From positions 124,001 to 188,000 of the forward strand of contig JAHJHT010000013.1 in assembly GCA_018823835.1 (NCBI GenBank): a DNA stretch of 64,000 nucleotides. Reading direction: 5' to 3'. The notes beneath the pieces were generated by a model. The model saw only the letters and a list, made by a program, of their open reading frames with translations, was not told the DNA's origin and did no database searches. The stretch's first letter is position 1, and each line of letters begins with the position of its first letter. Positions 1 to 7,547 of this stretch are shown here, in pieces. This DNA is from Alphaproteobacteria bacterium (lineage in GTDB: Bacteria > Pseudomonadota > Alphaproteobacteria > Rhizobiales > Rhizobiaceae). The position numbers and the translations under genes are program-made.

Positions 1-1
1 C

Positions 2-973
2 AAGCTGCCCAAGGTCGACGGGCTCGACATACGCCGCCTCAAGGACATGCTGGAGGACGGCTCGTTCTCGGCAGCACTGGGCGCGCGCGAGAGCGACGAC
101 GCCGTCGGTGCCCTGAACACGGCCTTCGTCGCCGACGGCTACCTGCTCGACATTGCCGATGGCGCGGCGCTCGCCGCCCCGGTCGAGGTGCAGAACCTGC
201 ATGCAGGCGGCCAGGCGCATGTCCGCCTGCCGGTGCGCGTCGGCAAGGGCGCGAAGGCGACGATCATCGAACGCCAGAGCGGAAGTGCCCCGGCGTTGGT
301 CAGCTCCATCAGCCATCTCACCCTCGGCGACGACGCCGAACTGACCTGGCTGATCGTCCAGGACCAGCCGGAGGGCAGCAGCCATTTCGGCCAGTTCAAT
401 GCCGAACTCGGCAAGAATTCGAAGCTGACGCTGTTCGTGATGAACGCCGGCGGCAAGCTGGTGCGCCAGGAAATCAACGTGAAGGCAGCGGGCGAGGGCG
501 CTTCGTTTACGCTGCGCGGCGTCAACCTGCTTGCCGGCGACACGCATACCGACGTCACCATGGTGCTCGACCACGCCGTGCCCGAGACGACCTCAACGGA
601 GATCATCCGCAACGTCGTCACCGGCCGCGCGCGCGGCGTCTTCCAGGGCCGCATCAACGTCGCCAAATATGCCCAGAAGACCGACGCCAAGATGGCCTGC
701 AACACGCTGCTGCTGTCGGACGAAGGCGAGTTCTCGACCAAGCCGGAACTCGAAATCTTCGCCGACGACGTGCAGTGCGGCCATGGCGCCACCGTCACCG
801 AGATCGACCACAACCATCTGTTCTATCTGATGGCGCGCGGCATCGACGAGAAGGCGGCACGCGGACTGCTGGTCAAGGCGTTTGTCGCCGAGGTCATCGA
901 GGACCTCGAGGACGAAGCGCTGGTCGAAGCCCTCGAGGCGATGCTCGACGGCTGGTTCGCGGCACACGGGTAG
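2..973 (+). CDS. sufD: Fe-S cluster assembly protein SufD (5' truncated by window edge)
   Basis: Scaffold subunit of the cytosolic SufBCD complex, which builds Fe-S clusters with sulfur delivered by SufS. The frame is open from base 2, so the N-terminus lies outside the window; about 323 residues remain of a protein that is usually near 420. The visible part is the right-handed beta-helix core and the C-terminal helical domain typical of SufB/SufD (a run like TSTEIIRNVVTGRARGVFQG followed by Asn-Thr-Leu-Leu-Leu and a CGHGATV stretch). The next gene, sufS, begins 10 nt after the stop, so the two are co-transcribed. SufD is preferred over SufB because of overall similarity and the position directly before sufS, as is usual in rhizobia. 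Confidence 0.93.
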   Translation, partial: KLPKVDGLDIRRLKDMLEDGSFSAALGARESDDAVGALNTAFVADGYLLDIADGAALAAPVEVQNLHAGGQAHVRLPVRVGKGAKATIIERQSGSAPALVSSISHLTLGDDAELTWLIVQDQPEGSSHFGQFNAELGKNSKLTLFVMNAGGKLVRQEINVKAAGEGASFTLRGVNLLAGDTHTDVTMVLDHAVPETTSTEIIRNVVTGRARGVFQGRINVAKYAQKTDAKMACNTLLLSDEGEFSTKPELEIFADDVQCGHGATVTEIDHNHLFYLMARGIDEKAARGLLVKAFVAEVIEDLEDEALVEALEAMLDGWFAAHG

Positions 974-983
974 CAGGCTGGAG

Positions 984-2225
984 ATGGACCAGAAAGTGAC
1001 GGACGCACCCTACGACGTCGAGGCGATTCGCCGGGATTTCCCGATCCTGTCGCGCGAGGTCTACGGCAAGCCGCTGGTCTATCTCGACAATGGCGCCTCG
1101 GCGCAGAAGCCGCAGGTGGTCATCGACGCGGTGACGAACGCCTACTCCAGCGAATACGCCAACGTCCACCGCGGGCTGCACTTCCTGTCGAACGCCGCGA
1201 CCGACGCCTACGAGAAGGCGCGCGAGAGCGTTCGCCGCTTTCTCAACGCGCCGAGCGTCGATCAGATCGTCTTCACCTCCAACACGACAGCGGCGATCAA
1301 CACGGTCGCCTATGGCTTCGGCATGCCCAACATCGGCGAGGGCGACGAGATCGTGCTGTCGATCATGGAGCACCACTCCAACATCGTGCCGTGGCATTTC
1401 ATCCGCGAACGGCAGGGTGCCAAGCTGATCTGGGTGCCGGTCGACGATCAGGGCGCCTTCCACATCGAAGAGTTCGAGAAGCGCCTGACCGACCGCACCA
1501 AGCTGGTCGCGATCACCCAGATGTCGAATGCGCTGGGCACTGTCACGCCGATCAAGGAAATCTGCCGCATCGCGCATGAGCGCGGCATTCCGGTGCTGGT
1601 CGACGGCAGCCAGTCTGCCGTCCACATGCCGATCGACGTGCAGGATCTCGACTGCGACTTCTTCGTCTTCACCGGCCACAAGGTCTACGGCCCGTCCGGC
1701 ATCGGCGTGCTCTACGGCAAGAAGGCGATGCTGGAGAGCATGCGGCCCTTCATGGGCGGCGGCGAGATGATCGAGGAAGTGACGGAAGACGTCGTTACCT
1801 ACAATGATCCGCCGCACCGCTTCGAGGCCGGCACGCCGCCGATCGTCCAGGCGATCGGGCTGGGAGCGGCCCTTGAGTATATGGAAAGCGTCGGCCGTGC
1901 GCGGATCGCCGCTCACGAGGCGGACCTCAAGGCCTATGCGCATGAGCGGCTGCGCTCCATCAATTCCCTGCGCATCTTCGGGGACGCGCCGGACAAGGGC
2001 GCCATCGTCTCCTTCGAGCTGCAGGGCATTCACGCCCATGACGTGTCGATGGTAATCGACAGGCAAGGTGTGGCCGTCCGCGCGGGCACCCATTGCGCCC
2101 AGCCGCTGTTGAAACGCTTTGGCGTTACCTCCACATGCAGGGCATCGTTCGGCATGTATAATACCAGGGCCGAGGTCGACGCGTTGGTCGAGGCGCTGGA
2201 AAAGGCACGAAAGTTCTTCGGGTGA
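984..2225 (+). CDS. sufS: Cysteine desulfurase SufS
   Basis: PLP-dependent group II cysteine desulfurase that converts cysteine to alanine and passes persulfide sulfur to the Suf scaffold. The 413-residue length fits the family. The PLP lysine is Lys233 in the TGHK motif, and the catalytic cysteine is Cys371 in GTHCAQP, followed by the conserved RASFGMYNT segment. The ATG at 984 is chosen because the conserved N-terminus (YDVEAIRRDFPIL) starts shortly after it; an in-frame extension to 882 would run into sufD. It sits 10 nt behind sufD, and its stop overlaps or abuts the next suf gene, so the genes look translationally coupled. Confidence 0.96.
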   Translation: MDQKVTDAPYDVEAIRRDFPILSREVYGKPLVYLDNGASAQKPQVVIDAVTNAYSSEYANVHRGLHFLSNAATDAYEKARESVRRFLNAPSVDQIVFTSNTTAAINTVAYGFGMPNIGEGDEIVLSIMEHHSNIVPWHFIRERQGAKLIWVPVDDQGAFHIEEFEKRLTDRTKLVAITQMSNALGTVTPIKEICRIAHERGIPVLVDGSQSAVHMPIDVQDLDCDFFVFTGHKVYGPSGIGVLYGKKAMLESMRPFMGGGEMIEEVTEDVVTYNDPPHRFEAGTPPIVQAIGLGAALEYMESVGRARIAAHEADLKAYAHERLRSINSLRIFGDAPDKGAIVSFELQGIHAHDVSMVIDRQGVAVRAGTHCAQPLLKRFGVTSTCRASFGMYNTRAEVDALVEALEKARKFFG

Positions 2226-2230
2226 GCATC

Positions 2231-2650
2231 ATGGTAGACGCAAAGCTGACGACCGACACGACAGCCGCCGAAAGTCCGGCCGAGGCGCCTGCAACCACGG
2301 CGGAAGCGAACACCGCGCCTGTTTCGGCCATTCCGGCCGATGATCTGGCGCGCCTGACCGACGACATTGTTTCGGCGCTGAAGACGGTCTACGACCCGGA
2401 AATCCCGGCAGACATCTACGAGCTCGGCCTGATCTACAAGATCGACATCGAGGACGACCGCTCGGTCAAGATCGACATGACGCTGACCGCGCCTGGATGC
2501 CCGGTCGCCGGCGAGATGCCCGGCTGGGTGCAGAATGCCGTCAGCACCGTCGAAGGCGTCTCCGATGTCGAGGTCAACATGACCTTCGACCCGCCCTGGA
2601 CGCCCGACCGCATGTCGGAAGAGGCGCAGGTCGCGGTGGGGTGGTACTAG
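2231..2650 (+). CDS. sufT: SUF-associated MIP18/DUF59 protein (SufT-like)
   Basis: Small MIP18/DUF59-family protein of the kind found inside suf operons and thought to help Fe-S cluster maturation or delivery. About the first 40 residues are a low-complexity Ala/Thr/Glu-rich tail; the conserved domain follows, with VYDPEIPADIYELGLIY near residues 53-69, then the TLTAPGCPVAGEMP segment carrying the single conserved cysteine, and a C-terminal VNMTFDPPWTPDRMSEEA stretch. ATG 2231 is preferred because GGTGA lies 5 nt upstream. A GTG at 2222 in the same frame overlaps the sufS stop and cannot be excluded. Confidence 0.88.
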   Translation: MVDAKLTTDTTAAESPAEAPATTAEANTAPVSAIPADDLARLTDDIVSALKTVYDPEIPADIYELGLIYKIDIEDDRSVKIDMTLTAPGCPVAGEMPGWVQNAVSTVEGVSDVEVNMTFDPPWTPDRMSEEAQVAVGWY

Positions 2651-2739
2651 CCTCGGCCTTGCACATGCGCCGAATCTTCACCATCTTGGCTGTATGACAA
2701 TCCGGCGGGCCTTTAACCCGCAGGGATCGGAGTGAGACA

Positions 2740-3126
2740 ATGGGACGCTTTGCCGTCATCACGATGACCGACGCTGCCGCCGAGCGCGTCAATGAGATCA
2801 TGGCCACGCGCGAGAGCGCGAAGGGCGTGCGCCTCGGCATCAAGAAGGGCGGCTGCGCCGGCATGGAATACACGGTCGACCTGGTGACCGAGCCGAAGCC
2901 GGGAGACGACCATATCGAGCACGCCGGCGCGCATGTCTATGTTGCACCGGAGGCAGCACTTTTCCTGCTCGGCACCGAAATGGACTTCGAAAAGACCACG
3001 CTGCGCACTGGCTTCACCTTCCGCAACCCGAACCAGAGCTCGGCCTGCGGCTGCGGCGAATCCGTCGAACTGAAGCCCGCCGACCTGAAGGCGCTGGCCG
3101 AAGCCCGCGCTTCCGGCGCCGCCTGA
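2740..3126 (+). CDS. sufA: A-type Fe-S carrier protein SufA/IscA
   Basis: HesB/IscA-family carrier (128 residues) that receives Fe-S clusters from SufBCD and hands them to apo-proteins. The three conserved cluster-ligating cysteines are visible: Cys39 in GGCAGMEY, and Cys103 and Cys105 in the ACGCGES motif. It starts 89 nt after the SufT-like gene and a ribosome site (ATCGGAGTGAG) precedes the ATG, so it is likely the last gene of the suf operon. A convergent gene ends 4 nt beyond its stop. SufA is preferred over IscA or ErpA on context alone. Confidence 0.93.
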   Translation: MGRFAVITMTDAAAERVNEIMATRESAKGVRLGIKKGGCAGMEYTVDLVTEPKPGDDHIEHAGAHVYVAPEAALFLLGTEMDFEKTTLRTGFTFRNPNQSSACGCGESVELKPADLKALAEARASGAA

Positions 3127-3130
3127 GGCT

Positions 3131-3628
3131 CTATTCGACCCACATTCCGGTGCGCTTGTGCCAGTCGGCGATGGATTCTTCCGGATAGAGGTCGAAAGCC
3201 CTGTCGCCATCGCGGATGTCCGGCTCGACCCATGACGGCTTGTACTTCAGCATGATGTGCACCCGCTCCTTGGGCTTCGGCAATTCGCTGTCGATGGCCG
3301 AGGCGAAGGGATGCACGAGTTCCGGCCATGTCGGGTCGTAGAGCCAGAGTGCGGAGCCGCATTTCGTGCAGAAATTGCGCTCGCCGGTCGAGACTTTGCC
3401 TTTCGGGCGTTCGTCGTCGACGATCTCGGCACGATAGACGCCGAGATTTCCCTTCCCCGTCACCTTCAGCGTATCCGAGATGCCGCCAAGGTTGATGGCG
3501 TAGCCGCCACCGCCCTGTTGCTTGCGGCAGATCGAGCAGTAGCAGAGCATGAAGGGCGCCGGCGTGTGGCTCTCGACCTCGAATTTGACCGCGCCGCAGC
3601 GGCACGAACCTTTCAGCAATAACGGCAT
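3131..3628 (-). CDS. GFA family (glutathione-dependent formaldehyde-activating enzyme-like) protein
   Basis: Zinc-binding protein of the GFA/CENP-V fold, 165 residues. The signature cysteines are present: C9 and C11 in the SCRCGAV start, C29, C31 and C34 in CYCSICRK, and C87/C90 in FCTKCGS, which together form structural and catalytic zinc sites. The founding member, Paracoccus Gfa, was proposed to speed the glutathione-formaldehyde condensation, but most homologues have no proven substrate, so the exact role here is open. It is a single gene convergent with sufA and divergent from the TfoX-like gene. Confidence 0.87.
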   Translation of the reverse strand: MPLLLKGSCRCGAVKFEVESHTPAPFMLCYCSICRKQQGGGGYAINLGGISDTLKVTGKGNLGVYRAEIVDDERPKGKVSTGERNFCTKCGSALWLYDPTWPELVHPFASAIDSELPKPKERVHIMLKYKPSWVEPDIRDGDRAFDLYPEESIADWHKRTGMWVE

Positions 3629-3714
3629 GTCAGCGCTCCCTGTGTGTCAGCAGGATAGGGCGCGGCTCGTCGCCCGGCAATGACAGGCCCTGTGTCTGCT
3701 GCCATAGTCGGCGC

Positions 3715-4038
3715 ATGGATCACGATGCCATTTCAGATCTCTTCGCCGGGCTGGGGCCGGTCAGCATTCGCCGCATGTTCGGTGGCAAGGGCATCTATTT
3801 CGAGGGGACGATCTTTGCCCTCGAACTGCGCGGTGAACTGATGCTGAAGGGCGATGCGGTCGTTCAGCCCGACTACGAGAGCGCCGGCTGCAAGCAGTGG
3901 ACCTATGTCCATTCGCGTCACGGCAAGACGGTCGCCATGCCTTACTGGACCGTGCCCGACGGGGCGCTCGACGATCCCGACGAGATGACTGTCTGGGCGC
4001 AAAAGGCCTACGAGGCGGGGCTTCGGGCCGGAAAGTAG
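3715..4038 (+). CDS. TfoX/Sxy N-terminal domain protein
   Basis: Small 107-residue protein made only of the TfoX N-terminal domain, recognisable by the opening LFAGLGPVSIRRMFGGKGIYFEG and the Ala-Leu-Glu-Leu-Arg-Gly-Glu-Leu-Met-Leu-Lys segment. In gammaproteobacteria the full-length protein regulates competence genes; stand-alone N-domain proteins in rhizobia have no established function, so competence should not be assumed. It is divergent from the GFA gene and ends 3 nt from the convergent psuG stop. Confidence 0.8.
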   Translation: MDHDAISDLFAGLGPVSIRRMFGGKGIYFEGTIFALELRGELMLKGDAVVQPDYESAGCKQWTYVHSRHGKTVAMPYWTVPDGALDDPDEMTVWAQKAYEAGLRAGK

Positions 4039-4041
4039 CGG

Positions 4042-4959
4042 CTAGAGCGCCCGGGCGATGCGCGCCGCCAGCCGCGCATTGTTTTCGACCAGCGCGATGT
4101 TGGTCTTCAGGCTGGCGCCGTCGGTCAGGTCGAACAGTTTTGCCAGCAGAAACGGCGTCACCGCCTTGCCGGAAATCCGCTGCGCGACTGCCGCCTTCTG
4201 CGCGGCCTCGATGAAGCCGGCCATCCGCTCCGCCGGGATTTCCTCGTCGGCCGGCACCGGATTGGCGACCAGCATGCCGCCGGCAAGCCCAAGTGCTGCA
4301 CGCGTGGCGAAGAATTTCGCCACTGCCTTCGGATCGTCGAGCCTGAGCGGCGCGGCATAGGGGGACTGCCGCGACCAGAAGGCCGGCATCACGTCCGAGC
4401 CATAGGCGACGACCGGAACGCCTCTTGTTTCAAGCACTTCCAGCGTTTTCTCGATATCCAGAATCGCCTTGGCGCCAGCCGAGACGACGATGACCGGCGT
4501 GCGCGCCAGTTCGTCGAGGTCGGCCGAGATGTCGAAGCTCGCCTCCGCGCCCTTGTGCACGCCGCCGATGCCGCCCGTCGCGAAAACCTTGATGCCCGCC
4601 ATGTGCGCGGCGATCATCGTGGCTGCGACCGTGGTGCCGCCCGTACGCTTTTCGGCAACGGCATAGGCAAGGTCGGCACGCGACAGCTTCATCGCGCCGT
4701 CGGTGACCGCAAGCGATTCCCGCTCCCCGTCCGACAGGCCGATGCGGATGCGCCCGTCCATGACGGCGATCGTCGCCGGGACTGCGCCTTCCTCGGCGAT
4801 GATGCGCTCGACCTCGGCCGCCATGGCGCTGTTGTGCGGATAGGGCATGCCATGCGTGATGATGGTGCTTTCCAGCGCAACGACCGGCCTGCCGGCGGCA
4901 AGCGCCTTGGCGACGGCGGGCAGGACATCGACGAAGGGGCGGGCGGAAGCTGGCGTCAT
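4042..4959 (-). CDS. psuG: Pseudouridine-5'-phosphate glycosidase
   Basis: Reversibly cleaves pseudouridine 5'-phosphate to uracil and ribose 5-phosphate. The 305-residue protein matches the PsuG family throughout: VALESTIITHGMPYPHN near residues 23-39, EEGAVPATIAVMDG, the KRTGGTTVAATM block, GIGGVHKGAE and VSAGAKAILDIEKTLE, the last containing the lysine expected at the active site. Start 4959 is supported by GGAGAGA about 4 nt upstream and removes a proline- and arginine-rich extension that would overlap psuK. It lies 22 nt downstream of psuK, so the pair forms a compact pseudouridine-degradation operon. Confidence 0.94.
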   Translation of the reverse strand: MTPASARPFVDVLPAVAKALAAGRPVVALESTIITHGMPYPHNSAMAAEVERIIAEEGAVPATIAVMDGRIRIGLSDGERESLAVTDGAMKLSRADLAYAVAEKRTGGTTVAATMIAAHMAGIKVFATGGIGGVHKGAEASFDISADLDELARTPVIVVSAGAKAILDIEKTLEVLETRGVPVVAYGSDVMPAFWSRQSPYAAPLRLDDPKAVAKFFATRAALGLAGGMLVANPVPADEEIPAERMAGFIEAAQKAAVAQRISGKAVTPFLLAKLFDLTDGASLKTNIALVENNARLAARIARAL

Positions 4960-4981
4960 TTCTCTCTCCGGAATGCCGATG

Positions 4982-5920
4982 TCATCGCATTTCGACCGGC
5001 TGCGGCACAAGGGCCAGCGCCGCGGCGAAAGCGTCCGCCGGGAGTTTCGGGACCGAGGCCGGGGTCTCGATCGCCAGCATGGCGGCGGCCATGCCCTCGC
5101 GCAGGGCCTCGGCGAGTTCCAAGCCCCGCAGCATGGCGGCAATCGTCGCGCCGGCAAGCGCATCGCCGGCGCCGGTCACGTCGGCGATTGTTCGCGGGGC
5201 AGGCGGCTCGATGGCGACGATGCCCTTCGGGTCGAAGCCCAGCACCGGGCCCGGTCCCTGCGTGACGACGCCCGCCGCAAGGCCGGCATCGCGCAGCCGC
5301 CCGACCATCGCATCCGCGCCGCCCGTCTGAGTTCCGGCAAGGGCGGCCGCCTCGCGCGGGTTCATGAAGAGACAGGTCAGCAACGGCAGCACCCCTGTGA
5401 GCCGCACCGCCTTGGCCGGCGAGATGGCAATGGCAAAGACCGGCTTGCCGGCAGCGAGCGGCACCAGCTTCTCCAGGGCCGTGGCGGGGAGGTTGGCGTC
5501 ACACAGCAGCGCGTCTGCTGCATCGACCGCCTCGCGCACCTTCGAGCGGCGCATCTGCTTCGGAAAGGCGAGATCATAAAGCGCCATGTCGGCGAGCGCG
5601 GCGACGACGTCGCCATGTTTGTCCAGCAGCGCGGTATAGCTCGGCGTTGCCCTGTCTAGGAACACCGCAGACAGGTCGGATATGCCCGCCTCGGCGATGG
5701 CGCGCGCCACCGCGTCGCCTGCGGTGTCACCGCCGCGCATCGACAGGATGGCGCCCGCCGCGCCGCGCTGGACGGCGTTGCGCAGCGCGTTGAAGGCGCC
5801 GCCGCCGACCTCTTCGCGCATGATGCCGGGATTGGAGGCGCCGGGCACGAAGGCGCCGCTCACCTGGCCGCGGCGGTCGATATGGGCGCCGCCGACCGCG
5901 AGGATCTCAGGCTGGGTCAT
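4982..5920 (-). CDS. psuK: PfkB-family carbohydrate kinase, probable pseudouridine kinase
   Basis: Ribokinase-fold sugar/nucleoside kinase of 312 residues. It has the PfkB N-terminal GG motif (GGGAFNALRNA) and the C-terminal anion-hole/catalytic block VTGAGDALAGATIAA, whose aspartate is the catalytic base. Pairing with psuG immediately downstream makes pseudouridine the likely substrate: it would phosphorylate pseudouridine and PsuG would then split the product. The start at 5920 has GGAAG upstream and begins with the conserved EILAVGGAHIDRRG; a longer start at 5962 is possible but weaker. The operon promoter should lie in the 302-bp gap shared with recA. Confidence 0.88.
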   Translation of the reverse strand: MTQPEILAVGGAHIDRRGQVSGAFVPGASNPGIMREEVGGGAFNALRNAVQRGAAGAILSMRGGDTAGDAVARAIAEAGISDLSAVFLDRATPSYTALLDKHGDVVAALADMALYDLAFPKQMRRSKVREAVDAADALLCDANLPATALEKLVPLAAGKPVFAIAISPAKAVRLTGVLPLLTCLFMNPREAAALAGTQTGGADAMVGRLRDAGLAAGVVTQGPGPVLGFDPKGIVAIEPPAPRTIADVTGAGDALAGATIAAMLRGLELAEALREGMAAAMLAIETPASVPKLPADAFAAALALVPQPVEMR

Positions 5921-6140
5921 TGTGCTTCCGGCGGCTCGGGGGCTGATGCTTCGCGCGGACAATAGGTCCGGCGCACCGGGGCGGCAACTGCCTGGGCCGA
6001 ATCATCGCCCGGATATGCAGCGCGGGCCGGCTCGCCGGGGCGGCGTCTTCAGGCCCGGCGGCGCGCATCATGGCCTCATTGGCTGGAATAAAAATAGAAC
6101 AAAATCGATATAATCTGGTTTTTCAAGGGCTTGCATCCCC

Positions 6141-6169
6141 TTGCAAAATTGGAACAAAACAGGTACACA
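6141..6169 (+). promoter_or_regulatory. Predicted recA promoter (-35 TTGCAA, -10 TACACA)
   Basis: TTGCAA at 6141-6146 and TACACA at 6164-6169 are separated by exactly 17 nt, about 54 nt before the recA ATG. This is a sigma70-like arrangement. The SOS-like box described separately occupies the spacer and the -10, as expected for a LexA-repressed promoter. Read by eye; no transcription start is known. Confidence 0.5.
6152..6166 (+). promoter_or_regulatory. Candidate LexA (SOS) box upstream of recA
   Basis: GAAC-N7-GTAC at 6152-6166 differs at one base from the alphaproteobacterial SOS consensus GAAC-N7-GAAC (equivalently GTTC-N7-GTTC). It overlaps the predicted recA -35/-10 spacer and lies 56 nt upstream of the start codon, the expected position for LexA repression. 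Confidence 0.6.
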
Positions 6170-6222
6170 ATTACGAGGACAGCGGACGTTCCAGCCTTCA
6201 TTGGCGACCAAGGGGTGATATC

Positions 6223-7326
6223 ATGGCTCAGAATTCATTGCGGCTCGTAGAGGATAAATCGGTGGACAAGACTAAGGCCCTGGATGCTGCGCTTTCGCAG
6301 ATCGAACGCGCATTCGGCAAGGGGTCGATCATGCGCCTCGGCGCCAACGAGAAGATCGTCGAGATCGAGACGGTGCCGACCGGCTCTCTCGGCCTCGATA
6401 TCGCGCTCGGCGTCGGTGGGCTGCCACGCGGCCGCATCGTCGAGATCTACGGACCGGAAAGCTCGGGCAAGACGACGCTGGCGCTGCACACGGTGGCCGA
6501 AGCCCAGAAGAAGGGCGGCATCTGCGCCTTCGTCGACGCTGAGCATGCGCTCGACCCGGTCTATGCGCGCAAGCTGGGTGTCGATCTGGAAAACCTCCTG
6601 ATCTCGCAGCCGGATACCGGCGAGCAGGCGCTGGAAATCTGCGACACGCTGGTGCGCTCGGGCGCCGTCGACGTGCTGGTGGTCGATTCGGTCGCCGCAC
6701 TCACGCCGCGCGCCGAGATCGAGGGCGAGATGGGCGATTCGCTGCCCGGCCTGCAGGCCCGCCTGATGAGCCAGGCGCTGCGCAAGCTGACCGCCTCCAT
6801 CTCGCGCTCCAACACCATGGTCATCTTCATCAACCAGATCCGCATGAAGATCGGCGTCATGTTCGGCTCGCCCGAAACCACGACCGGCGGCAACGCGCTG
6901 AAGTTCTACGCCTCGGTGCGGCTCGACATCCGCCGCATCGGCTCGGTCAAGGACCGCGACGAGGTGGTCGGCAACCAGACCCGCGTCAAGGTGGTCAAGA
7001 ACAAGCTTGCACCGCCCTTCAAGCAGGTTGAGTTCGACATCATGTATGGCGAGGGCGTGTCGAAGACCGGCGAACTGGTCGACCTCGGCGTCAAGGCCGG
7101 CGTGGTCGAGAAGTCGGGCGCCTGGTTCTCCTACAATTCGCAGCGCCTCGGCCAGGGTCGCGAGAACGCCAAGCTGTTCCTGCGCGATAATCCCGACACC
7201 GCCAACGAGATCGAACTGGCGTTGCGGCAGAATGCCGGGCTGATTGCCGAGAAGTTCCTCGAGGAAGGCTCGCGCGACGATTTCGAGGACGACGCCGACA
7301 GCGATGGCGAAGCCGGCGCAATGTAG
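6223..7326 (+). CDS. recA: Recombinase A
   Basis: DNA-dependent ATPase that forms the strand-exchange filament and triggers LexA self-cleavage. The protein has 367 residues with Walker A GPESSGKT at 77-84, the [15 protein letters not shown] segment, Walker [11 protein letters not shown], loop L1 EGEMGDS and loop L2 region [22 protein letters not shown], and an acidic tail rich in Asp/Glu. The ATG at 6223 is preceded by AGGGGTGA at 6211-6218; the upstream in-frame extension would cross the promoter. A Rho-independent terminator follows 30 nt after the stop, so recA is probably monocistronic and SOS-regulated. Confidence 0.98.
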   Translation: MAQNSLRLVEDKSVDKTKALDAALSQIERAFGKGSIMRLGANEKIVEIETVPTGSLGLDIALGVGGLPRGRIVEIYGPESSGKTTLALHTVAEAQKKGGICAFVDAEHALDPVYARKLGVDLENLLISQPDTGEQALEICDTLVRSGAVDVLVVDSVAALTPRAEIEGEMGDSLPGLQARLMSQALRKLTASISRSNTMVIFINQIRMKIGVMFGSPETTTGGNALKFYASVRLDIRRIGSVKDRDEVVGNQTRVKVVKNKLAPPFKQVEFDIMYGEGVSKTGELVDLGVKAGVVEKSGAWFSYNSQRLGQGRENAKLFLRDNPDTANEIELALRQNAGLIAEKFLEEGSRDDFEDDADSDGEAGAM

Positions 7327-7356
7327 CCGACAGCGCAGATTTTTACCGCGTTTGGA

Positions 7357-7390
7357 GACCGCCGGCCGCTTGGCCGGCGGTCTTGCTTTT
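7357..7390 (+). terminator. Rho-independent terminator of recA
   Basis: A perfect 11-bp stem (GACCGCCGGCC at 7357-7367 with GGCCGGCGGTC at 7372-7382) closes a GCTT loop and runs into TTGCTTTT. It sits between recA and alaS. Confidence 0.9.
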
Positions 7391-7547
7391 GGCGCTGCCG
7401 GCCGGCCCGCGCCATGTGCCGCGGCCCGTCCGGTCCTTCCGGCACTCGACGCATGTCGAGTTTCTGGACAGGGTAGGGCGCGACAGCTAAAAGGCGCTGT
7501 CCAATTTCCCGCCGTTTACAGGCGGTTTTTCACCAGAAGGCTTCCGT

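Noticed and set aside
882..983. Upstream in-frame extension of sufS
   Set aside because: Lies within sufD in another frame and encodes an Arg/Ser-rich, non-conserved stretch.
3715..4038. Competence regulator TfoX
   Set aside because: Only the N-terminal domain is present; function in competence cannot be claimed.
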